Origin: Porphyra umbilicalis
Taxonomy: Eukaryota; Rhodophyta; Bangiophyceae; Bangiales; Bangiaceae
Length of the DNA: 64,000 nt
Assembly (NCBI GenBank): GCA_002049455.2
Contig: KV918956.1
Span: 82,542 to 146,541 of the forward strand
Direction of reading: 5' to 3'
Both the position numbers and the translations under genes were made by a program. The notes below the pieces were generated by a model. It searched no databases and had not been told where the DNA came from. It saw only the letters and a list, made by a program, of their open reading frames with translations. Positions 47,881 through 55,846 of this stretch are shown here, one piece after another. The first letter of the stretch is position 1; each line of letters begins with the position of its first letter.

Positions 47881-48912
47881 TTAAACGAGGATCGATTCAA
47901 GGACCTTGTCGACCCGATCATATTGGCCAATTACTTGGCGACGCGTGATAAAACTTGCAGCCCGGGCCTGCAGCAAATGCGGATCGTCCAGCAAATCAGG
48001 CTGCACGTACACCAGGTTTCGAATAATCACCTTGAGGTCGTTGAAAACGCCTTCGATCGGCTGCAGGTCCGGGCTGTAGGCAGGGAGACGGAGGAAAGGC
48101 ACGCCATTGTTGCCCAAAAAGGTGTCGCCGACGTGGTTGTGGATGGGCGCGTTGTCGAACAACACGACGCAGTTGGATGCCTGTAGGCGCCACGGCCGCC
48201 CGGGCACGTACACGCCGAGCTTCGGCATTAGCAGCTGCAAAAATAGCCGCCAGTCCGCCGCCTTCAACCCCCCGTCGCGCACGATCACAGACTGGAACCC
48301 GAGAATGCGCCCGTCTGGAGAAATCGCCATCGTCGTGCTGGTGCTTGGAACTGACCGCGGGTCCCGGCCGCGCTCACGGGAGCGCTCATTCGTAAGAGCT
48401 CGGCCGTACCGGCGAAAGACGTCGCCGCCGTCTGTGTGCGTCTCGTCTACCGAGACGATGCACCGACGGGGGATCCTCGCGCGAGCAACGGCGTGTTCCC
48501 GACGAACGGCGTCCAACGACTCACGAAAAAGACGCAGCACGACCTTCCGCGTGAAGCCCAGCCGCCGCATGTGTAGGTCCACTGTGCTCTTGGAGCACCG
48601 CAGACCTACGAACTCCCCGCTGGGGTGGTCGCGCATGGCAGCTAGCATCGCCGCGTGCTCTCGCAGGAGCGCCCGAGGGTTGTCCCGAACGAGCGTGACA
48701 AGTGCCAACATCAGCCGATTATCGAACCAGCAACTCGACGACTGGAGGTTCCTGTGAACGGGATCGCGCCAAGGGGATCCCTGGTCACGATAATACGAAG
48801 CCCACCGTTTGAGCGTCGAGCGCTTGACACCGATGTTCTCGTAGATGACGTGTCGTGGGACTCCATTACGTAGCATGGCGAGCGCAACAAGCCGAACTTC
48901 AATGCTGTACAT
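47881..48912 (-). CDS. IS630/Tc1-mariner superfamily transposase, apparently intact
   Basis: A 343-residue frame from ATG at 48912 (MYSIEVRLVALAMLRNG). The longer upstream extension translates satellite DNA and is rejected. N-terminal helix-turn-helix motifs (VIYENIGVKRSTLKRWASYY) and a second DNA-binding region (STVDLHMRRLGFTRKVVLRL) precede the DDE nuclease. Its motifs are CIVSVDETH (first Asp), VVLFDNAPIHNH (second Asp) and LPAYSPDLQPIEGVFNDLK (Glu), with about 33 residues between second Asp and Glu, as in DD33-34E enzymes. The enzyme cuts and pastes its element at TA targets. No stop or frameshift is present, so this copy may be young. Terminal inverted repeats were not identified: the upstream side is occupied within 100 bases by satellite DNA. 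Confidence 0.9.
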   Translation of the reverse strand: MYSIEVRLVALAMLRNGVPRHVIYENIGVKRSTLKRWASYYRDQGSPWRDPVHRNLQSSSCWFDNRLMLALVTLVRDNPRALLREHAAMLAAMRDHPSGEFVGLRCSKSTVDLHMRRLGFTRKVVLRLFRESLDAVRREHAVARARIPRRCIVSVDETHTDGGDVFRRYGRALTNERSRERGRDPRSVPSTSTTMAISPDGRILGFQSVIVRDGGLKAADWRLFLQLLMPKLGVYVPGRPWRLQASNCVVLFDNAPIHNHVGDTFLGNNGVPFLRLPAYSPDLQPIEGVFNDLKVIIRNLVYVQPDLLDDPHLLQARAASFITRRQVIGQYDRVDKVLESILV

Positions 48913-48999
48913 GACAACACGGGTGACCTCCGCCCAACGACTGTACCGCCCGCCGCGCCGCGTCCGTGCGGCGACAAGCGCTGCGCGACCACCGACGCA

Positions 49000-51900
49000 C
49001 CCGCCCTCCCCCGACGACTTGACCCCACGCGGCACCGGGAACGGGCTCCAAAAAAAGTTGCGTACCCACCGCCGCGTCCGCCGCCGCCCAACGACTCGGC
49101 CGCACGCACCGCCTAGACGGCGCGGCAACGGACGCCGCCCGACCGCCGGCACGCACACCCGCCCCTAACGCCTCGGCCGCACGCGGCGCGGCGACAGCAC
49201 CGCAAGTGACGCCGCGCAACCACAGCCACGTCCGCCGCCGCCCAACGACTCGGCCGCTTACACCACCCAGACGACGCGGCAACAGACGCCGCCCGACTGC
49301 CGACACGCACACCCGCCACCAACCCCTCGGCCGCACGCGGCGCGGCGACCGCACCGCAAGTGACGCCACGCAACCACCGCCGCGTCCGCCGACGCCCAAT
49401 TACTTGACCACGCGCGGCGCCGGGAACGGGCGCCAACAAACGTTGCACGCCGACGCGTCTGCCCCCCCCACGACTGAACCGCCCGCCGCGCCCGTCCGTG
49501 CGGCGCTAGCGCTGCGCGACCGCCGACGCACCCGCCCTTCTCAGACGACTTGGCCGCACGCGGCACCGGGAACGGGCTCCAAAAAAAGTTGCGCAACCAC
49601 CGCCGCGTCCGCCGCAGCCCAACCACTTGACCGCACGCCTCAAAGGGACCGCGACGCAACACGCGCCCCCAACGCCTCGACCGCACGCTGCGCGGCGAAC
49701 ACACTGCAAGTGACGCCGCGCAGCCACCGCCGCGACCGCCCCTACCCGACGGCTCGGCCGCACGCACCGCCGAGACCGCGCGGCGGCAGACGCTGCGCGA
49801 CTGCAGACGCGCCGGACACCCCGCAACGCCTCGGGCGCACGTGAAACCGCGTCCGTGCGGCGACAAACGCCGCACTCCTGCCGACGCGTCTGCCCCCGCC
49901 AAACGACTTGACCGCCCGCCGCGCCGCGTCCGCGCGGCAGAAGACAACGCGCACCTACCGAGGCACCCGCTCTCCCCCAACGTCTTGACCGCACGCGCCA
50001 CCGGGAACGGATTCCAACAACCACCGCGCCACCACCCCCGCTTCCTCCGCCACACAACCACTTGACCGCTCGACGCAAAGGGACCGCGACGCAACACGCG
50101 CAGCGCGACCGCGGACGCGAACACCCCCCACAAACGCCTCGGCCGCACGCGGAGCAGCGACCGCACCGCAAATGACGGCGCGAATCAGACGGCGCCCGAC
50201 CGCCGACACGCACACCCGCCCGCCTCGAAGGGACCGCGACGCAAACGCGCCCCGCGACCGCGGACTCGCACACCCCCCACAAACGCCTCGGCCGCACGCG
50301 GAGCAGCGACCGCACCGCAAATGACGGCGCGCAACAGACGGCGCCCAACCGCCGACACGCACACCCGCCCGCCTCAACGGGACCGCGACGCAAACGCGCC
50401 GCGCGACCGCGGACGCGCACACTCTCCCCCAACGCCTCGGCCGCACGCGGAGCAGCGACCGCACCGCAAATGCCGGCGCGCAACAGACGGCGCCCGACCG
50501 CCGACACGCACACCCGCCCGCTTCAAAGGGACCGCGACGCAAACGCGGTCCGCGCAACCGCGGACGCGCACACCCTCGCCAAACGCCTCGGCCGCACGCG
50601 GCGCGGCGACCGCACCGCAAATGCCGGCGCGCAACAGATGGCGCCCGACCGCCGACACGCACACCCGCCCGCCTCAACGGGACCGCGACGCAAACGCGCC
50701 CCGCGACCGCGGACGCGCACACCCTCCCCCAACGCCTCGGCCGCACGCGGAGCAGCGACCGCACCGCAAATGACGGCGCGCAACAGACGGCGCCCGACCG
50801 CCGACACGCACACCCGCCCGCCTCGAAAGGACCGCGACGCAAACGCGCCCCGCGACCGCGGACGCGCGCACTCTCCCCCAACGCCTCGGCCGCACGCGGA
50901 GCAGCGACCGCACCGCAAATGACGGCGCGCAACAGACGGCGCCCGACCGCCGACACGCACACCCGCCCGCCTCAACGGGACCGCGACGCAAACGCGCCCC
51001 GCGACCGCGGACGCGCACACCCTCCCCCAACGCTTCAGCCACACGCGGAGCAGCGACCGCACCGCAAATGACGGCGCGCAACAGACGGCGCCCGACCGCC
51101 GACACGCACACCCGCCCGCCTCAAAGGGACCGCAACGCAACACGCGCAGCGCGACCGCGGACGCGCACACCCTATCTCAACGCCTTGACCATGCAGCGCC
51201 GAGACCACGCGGCAAAGGACGCCGCGCGACGACCGACGCGCTCGCTGCCCTCTGACAGTCTGACGGCGCGCAGAACCGAGCCCACCACGCAACAAAGGCC
51301 GCGCGCCCGCCGACGAGCCCGCCCATAGACACCGCGCAACCGCCGCCGCGTCCGCACTCGCCAGACAACGCGACCGCACCCAGCACCCAGCGCCTCATGC
51401 GCGCCTCAACGGACGCCGCGCAACCACCAACGTACCCGCCCCTCTCAACGAGTTGACGGCACGTGGCGTCGTGACCGCGTGGCGGAGGACACGGCGCCAC
51501 ACCCGTCGCGTCGGCCCCCCCCAACCACTTGACCACGACCACGTGAGCGCACGCGACGCGACGTCGCGCCCGCGTGGCTACAGGCGCCGCGTAACCACCG
51601 ACGCGCCCACCCCGCCCCAACGACTTGACCTCACGCGGCGACGCGCCCGCGCGGCAACAGGGGCCGCGCGACCACCAAGGCGCCCGTCCCCCCCTACCTG
51701 CGTGATCGCTAGTGGCCACGAGTGCGCGGCAACGGATGCCGCGTGACGACCAACCAGCGCCCCCCCCCCAAACGGCGTGTTCGCCCGCGACGCCGAGACT
51801 GCGCGGCCGCTGGGCGATGGCCAACCAGCCCGGCGCCCGCTAACTGCGTGTCAGCCCGCAGCGCCAGGGACGGCGAGCCAAAGACCGGCAACCCCACACC

Positions 51901-52240
51901 CCCGCAACGACTTCACCGCCAGCGGCTAAAGGTCCACGCGGCAATGGACGCCGCCGGACAACCGACCAGACAGCGCGCAACAAGGGTGAGACAGCCCGCT
52001 GTGACGACTGCGTGCGGTTTCACAGCCCACTCACCACCAACGGCGTCACCGCCCGCGGTGCCGAGTCCACGGGGCAACAACCGTCGACCAACAACCTCCC
52101 AGCCCGCCTCCACCCAGCGGCGTGACCGCCCGCGGCGAAGGGACCGAGCGGCAGTAACCGCCAACCGGCGACACAGCGACCAGCCTACCCACCCGCCGCC
52201 AACGGCGTCACCGCCCGCGGTTCCGAGTTGACGCGCGCCA
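49000..52240. repeat. G+C-rich satellite: about 75-bp monomer, 150-bp dimer in the core
   Basis: In the core (about 50090-51140) the landmark CCGCACCGCAAATG recurs at about 50171, 50321, 50470, 50621, 50771, 50921 and 51061, that is every 140-151 bases, and copies are almost identical. Each 150-bp unit contains two diverged halves of about 75 bases (both with CGCCTC near the start and GACxCGCACACCC near the end). The flanks (49000-50090 and 51140-52240) hold older copies with a 75-77-base period marked by TTGACCGC(A/C)CG, for example at 49908, 49985 and 50063. Homogeneous centre and degenerate edges are typical of satellites evolving by unequal exchange. Frames stay open on the minus strand, producing spurious 335-residue ORFs. 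Confidence 0.85.
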
Positions 52241-52566
52241 CGCACCTCTGCCGATCGCGTTGATACGATTGGAGAGAAGGGGGAAGAAGGGCAACATGTC
52301 GACGATCGGCGGGGAGAGGGATACCTGACTCGAGGGTGGCCGTGATGCAAAACAGCTGGCTGATGGAAACTCCAGCCGCCTGGCCTTGCATTTTTCTGTG
52401 GTCGGCTGCCTATCTCAGTAGAGGTCTCAGTAGAGGAAACCGTGAATGGTCTGTGCACCCGAGATGCTGGGAAATTGCTACCGGTCCACAAACGCGCTGA
52501 TGCCATTGGCTGCTGATGCCGCACGTTTGCTGACAGCACGTTTCCTTGCATGTATCGCCGGCAAAG

Positions 52567-52599
52567 GAAGGGGGTCCATTTTTTGCGGAAGTGCCATAG
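52567..52599 (-). repeat. 33-bp exact copy of the dispersed repeat at 23859-23891
   Basis: Perfect identity over 33 bases in inverted orientation with 23859-23891, 28.7 kb away. Similarity stops abruptly on both sides. Confidence 0.85.
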
Positions 52600-52807
52600 G
52601 ATCCGGAAGGCTACGAAAAACCAGATAAAGATAGAAAAACGGCGTTTTCTGTAATGTAGAAGGGGGTGCTAACAGGTCGCTAGGCGAGAATCCTGGGATT
52701 TCTCGTGCACGGCCATGCCCGCTCTACGCCGCTGGTCAGCGGGCTGTCGGCCGGCCACGTTGCCTCAACGTGACCCATGGGCACGACATTGAGATTTCCC
52801 AAATAGC

Positions 52808-52811
52808 AAAA
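52808..52811 (-). terminator. RNA polymerase III terminator (TTTT) of tRNA-Thr
   Basis: Four T on the minus strand, ten bases beyond the tRNA 3' end: the usual position and form of a polymerase III stop. Confidence 0.75.
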
Positions 52812-52820
52812 CAGTACTGC

Positions 52821-52942
52821 AGGCCTGACCGAGATTTGAACTCGGGACCTTCTGATGACGCTCGGTTGTGGATACTGAACCGTACTAGTCAGATGCTCTT
52901 GTTCGACAACACAGAGGATGTTACCAACTAAGCCATCAGGCC
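52821..52942 (-). tRNA. tRNA-Thr(AGT) with two introns, one ectopic in the D-loop
   Basis: All arms fold. The acceptor GGCCTGA pairs with TCAGGCC, with discriminator T. The D-stem is GCTT with GAGC, the anticodon stem TCTGA with TCAGA around the loop CTAGTAA (anticodon AGT at 52884-52886), and the T-stem CCGAG with CTCGG around TTCAAAT. TGGCTTAGTTGG and GGTCCCGAGTTCAAATC are the internal A and B boxes. The mature sequence resembles eukaryotic tRNA-Thr. To fold, two insertions must be removed: 26 nt at 52857-52882 after position 37 (the canonical eukaryotic site), and about 23 nt at 52899-52921 within the D-loop (one-base uncertainty at its edge). The canonical intron has a 5-bp hairpin (CGGTT with AACCG). 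The D-loop insertion pairs with adjacent exon bases (CTCT-G-TGTT with AACA-AGAG). Mature length would be 73-74 nt. Confidence 0.93.
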
Positions 52943-52970
52943 GCGATGTAGGTCAGAAAGTACCTACACC

Positions 52971-52977
52971 TTATATT
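52971..52977 (-). promoter_or_regulatory. TATA-like element upstream of tRNA-Thr
   Basis: AATATAA on the minus strand, about 30 bases before the first tRNA base, where plant and algal tRNA genes often carry an upstream TATA-like element. Confidence 0.5.
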
Positions 52978-52980
52978 CAG

Positions 52981-54292
52981 CGTTTGTAGCAGGGACATGG
53001 CGAGGAAGGTGTCTTTACAGGTGCTTGCGGCCCTCCCCCACCGCCACCGCCGCGTCCCCCACTCCCCCCGCTGCTGCCGTCACGATAGGCGGCAGGGGCG
53101 GCGGTGGTCGTACATGAGCAGCCGCGCGGCGGCCGGCGGGGTCGCGCCGCCCGACCGCCCGCGCCGCCACCGGCCGACGAGGGCCGCGTCGCCTGCGCCG
53201 GCCCCACGCCCGTGCACGCCCCAACCTGCCGCGCCATGACAGCGGCCGCCCGCCCGCCCCGATGGAGGATAAAGAGGGTCCATCGACCGGGGCGCCACGT
53301 GTGTGTATGCGCCCGCACAGGGCCTCGACAGGGACCTCGACGCACCCGACTGGCGGGGTCGACCCCGCGTCGGCGCCCGCACGCTTGTGTCGGGGCCGCG
53401 CGAGCCGTGCGACGGGGACGACCGGGTGTGTCGGGGCCACGGATCCACGTGCGACGACCCGACGCGCCGGCGTGCTGTGGTGGGCGGCTCATCAATTGGG
53501 AACCGCTGCTGCGCGCCGACGGCGGAGGGTGGGGTCAGGGGGGGGGGCTGTGTCTCCCGTCGCTAGCGACCCCGTTGCGGGGGTGGAGTGCTCGCCACGT
53601 GCGGTCGTCGCTGGCCCTACGTGGGGCGTTTTCAACGGCGGGGCTGAAAAAAAAAAAAAAAAAAACCGCCCGCCGGCGGCGGCCCTCCTTTTGGGGGAGC
53701 CTCCCGGTGCTGCGCCAGGTGCCACGTCCGTCGCGCCGCGGACGACTGGCGCCGCGCGCTGCGGCGCACCAGACGCGCCGACGCTCGCCCCACGCGTCGG
53801 TGGTGTACCGCCGCTGAGGACTGCCCCGACCGGTCCATGGGCGCGCACGGCCGTCCGTAGCGGGCCCTCCACGGAACACACAGCCGCCGTCGGGGTGCGC
53901 AACAAGCCCGCCGGGCATGCCCAGGCGGCCACCACATCTACTGACTACCCGAGTGCCCTACGGGAAGTACACCAAACAAGAGAGGAAAAGAGATGGAAAA
54001 AGCGCAGGGAGGATGGTGGGCAGCGCGAATGACGACGGACATGCCAGACCAGGCGGGGAAAGAGCACTGGGGAGCGGTCGGTCGTTATGTGCGGCACGAG
54101 TGCCGCCACCTCCCCAGTCGCCGGGCCCGCCGTCAGCGTCAGTCGTGCCCCCCCTCCCACAGGGGCACCATTGTACCCGCACCGCACACACGACCGATTC
54201 CATTGATCGGCAGTTACCAGGAGAAAAGCAAAAACATACCAAACAAAAGGAAGCTGCGTGTATCCATGGACGTGCTCGGGGTCGGCTTCCCG
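52981..54292. other. No supported gene; contains an A19 tract
   Basis: G+C-rich with overlapping frames on both strands. A run of 19 A on the plus strand (53647-53665) stands out in this composition. It could mark the 3' end of an old retroposed sequence, but no target-site duplication or coding remnant is evident. 53950-54260 is of moderate composition and lies just beyond the 3' end of the membrane-protein gene. Confidence 0.4.
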
Positions 54293-55846
54293 CTACCCGC
54301 GCACCACCGCCCGCGTCCACTCTATCAGCGCGAGCGGATACCGGCGAGCGTGCAGCACCCCCCACAGCGCGACCGCGGAGCAGTTGAACGCCGCCAGCGT
54401 CGACCACTCAATCACCGACGCCACGTTGGCGACTGCGGCCAGTGCCCAAAACGTGGCCGCCGTCTGCCACGCCGGGCGGCTGCGCCGCGCGGCCGCGGCG
54501 GCCACGTGCACGGCCATACCGGCCGTGTAGGCGACCTTGGCGGCGACGCTGCCGCCGACGCCCCACCGCCCCGCGGCGCAGGTGTGGAGGAGGAGGCGGC
54601 CCCAGAGGTTGCCCCCCAACGCCAGCGCCGCCACCGACGGGTGCGCTCGCGTCGCCGCGGCGCTGGTGGCGGCCGCCTTGACCGCCCAAACGGCGGCCGA
54701 GGCGGCCATGATGTGTCCGGGGACGGCGGCGGTGGCGCCGGCGGGCGGTTCCGGTTGGGGGAGGGCGGCCCCCGCCGCCACGGCGGCGACCCACAGGAGG
54801 CCCCCTGCGACGACGCCCAACACCTCCGAGGCGGCGGCCACCGCCACTGTGCCTGTGGCCACGGAGAGGGGCAACACGACGCCGAGCGCCAGCGCCAGCG
54901 GAACGCAGTGCGCCGGCCGCTCAGAGGGCCGTGAGAGGAGGAAGAGCAAGGCGTCGATGGAGCCTTCCGAGTCGCGGTCGACCACCGGCCCGTCAACAGC
55001 GTCAAACTCTAAGAGCAGTGGAGGCAACTCGGCCGTGGGCGCTGCCGCCGCCGCGCCACCCCCGCCCGCCCCGCGCGCGCCGACGGCACCAAGCTCCAAC
55101 AGGGTGCTCGCGACGGCGACGAGGCAGCCCACCTCGGCCAGCGGCGTGGCCCCCGTCGGGGGTGCCCCCCCCCCCTCCGCCGCGGCGACCGCCCCCCACG
55201 CTTGGAGGTGCATCCCCACCGCCGTCAACGCCGGCAGGCGCGCCGCGGCCGCCACCCGCGCCAGCGACGACGCGGCGAGCGCGCCGACGACCGCCGCCGC
55301 CACGGGCCACGCGGTCAGCGCCACGCCCACCGTGGCGGCCACGCCGACCACGTTGAGGGCGGTGAGGCCACGCCTCGCGAGCGTGCCACCCGCCCCCACC
55401 GCAGCGGCCGTATTGTCGAGGAGGGTGCGGAGCGCGGCGACGGCCTCGGGGGGGGCGGCGTCGCCGCCGCCGCGGCCGCCGCGGCCGCCGCCGGTCGGCG
55501 GCGCCCCCGGCAGCGCCGCGTCGACGCCCAACAGGCGGGCAGCCTCGGAGAGCGCCGCCCAACTCGGCGGCGGCGCGCCGTGGAGGGTGCGCCCGAGGAG
55601 GGCGCCCGCGACGAGCGCTTCGGGGACGCCGAGCCCCCGGCCCAGCCGCAAGGGGGGGAGGCCCGCGGCCTGGGGGTGGCCCCCGTCGGCGGCCCCGTCT
55701 GGGGCCCGCCGCCCGCGCAGGCGGCGGCGGGCGAGGGCGCCGAGTAAGGGAAAGAGGCGGGGCAAGGCGGCTGGGCGGAGGAGGAGGGCGCCGCCGAGCG
55801 CCGCTTGGGCGACGGCCGACGCCAGGAGCACGGCGCCAAACGCCAT
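54293..55846 (-). CDS. Polytopic membrane protein of unknown function
   Basis: Single-exon frame of 517 residues, ATG at 55846, TAG stop at 54293-54295. The N-terminus (MAFGAVLLASAVAQAALGGA) is hydrophobic and could be a signal anchor. Many Ala/Val/Leu/Gly-rich segments of 18-22 residues follow (for example VVGVAATVGVALTAWPVAAA, LALALGVVLPLSVATGTVAV, VLGVVAGGLLWVAAVAAGAA), consistent with roughly ten membrane spans. A short acidic loop (EFDAVDGPVVDRDSEGSIDA) lies in the middle. The last part (WQTAATFWALAAVANVASVI, then LHARRYPLALIEWTRAVVRG) is less biased and looks conserved. Charged residues cluster between hydrophobic blocks and the other strand gives only G+C-driven sequence, so this frame is preferred. 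I do not recognise the family; a transporter or an organelle membrane protein is possible. Confidence 0.6.
   Translation of the reverse strand: MAFGAVLLASAVAQAALGGALLLRPAALPRLFPLLGALARRRLRGRRAPDGAADGGHPQAAGLPPLRLGRGLGVPEALVAGALLGRTLHGAPPPSWAALSEAARLLGVDAALPGAPPTGGGRGGRGGGDAAPPEAVAALRTLLDNTAAAVGAGGTLARRGLTALNVVGVAATVGVALTAWPVAAAVVGALAASSLARVAAAARLPALTAVGMHLQAWGAVAAAEGGGAPPTGATPLAEVGCLVAVASTLLELGAVGARGAGGGGAAAAAPTAELPPLLLEFDAVDGPVVDRDSEGSIDALLFLLSRPSERPAHCVPLALALGVVLPLSVATGTVAVAAASEVLGVVAGGLLWVAAVAAGAALPQPEPPAGATAAVPGHIMAASAAVWAVKAAATSAAATRAHPSVAALALGGNLWGRLLLHTCAAGRWGVGGSVAAKVAYTAGMAVHVAAAAARRSRPAWQTAATFWALAAVANVASVIEWSTLAAFNCSAVALWGVLHARRYPLALIEWTRAVVRG

Larger units (their letters stand above)
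52241..52820. other. Satellite edge to tRNA spacer
   Basis: Moderate composition. Contains the 33-base dispersed-repeat match at 52567-52599 and no coding signal. Confidence 0.5.

Noticed and set aside
48913..49158. N-terminal extension of the IS630/Tc1-like transposase
   Set aside because: The extra 82 codons run into satellite sequence; family members begin near the ATG at 48912.
50090..51140. CRISPR array (regularly spaced repeats)
   Set aside because: The whole 150-bp unit is repeated with no unique spacers, in a eukaryotic context; it is a satellite.
49258..51170. Several minus-strand frames of 215-335 codons with about 50-residue repeats
   Set aside because: They are translations of the 150-bp satellite, again a multiple of three, with no start context or conserved domain.
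53647..53665. A19 tract as the tail of a retroposed gene
   Set aside because: No coding remnant, target-site duplication or processed-gene signature upstream could be identified.
53104..54032. Long plus-strand frames around the A19 tract
   Set aside because: G+C-driven Arg/Pro/Thr sequence with competing frames on the minus strand; a poly-Lys run from the A tract is the only distinctive part.
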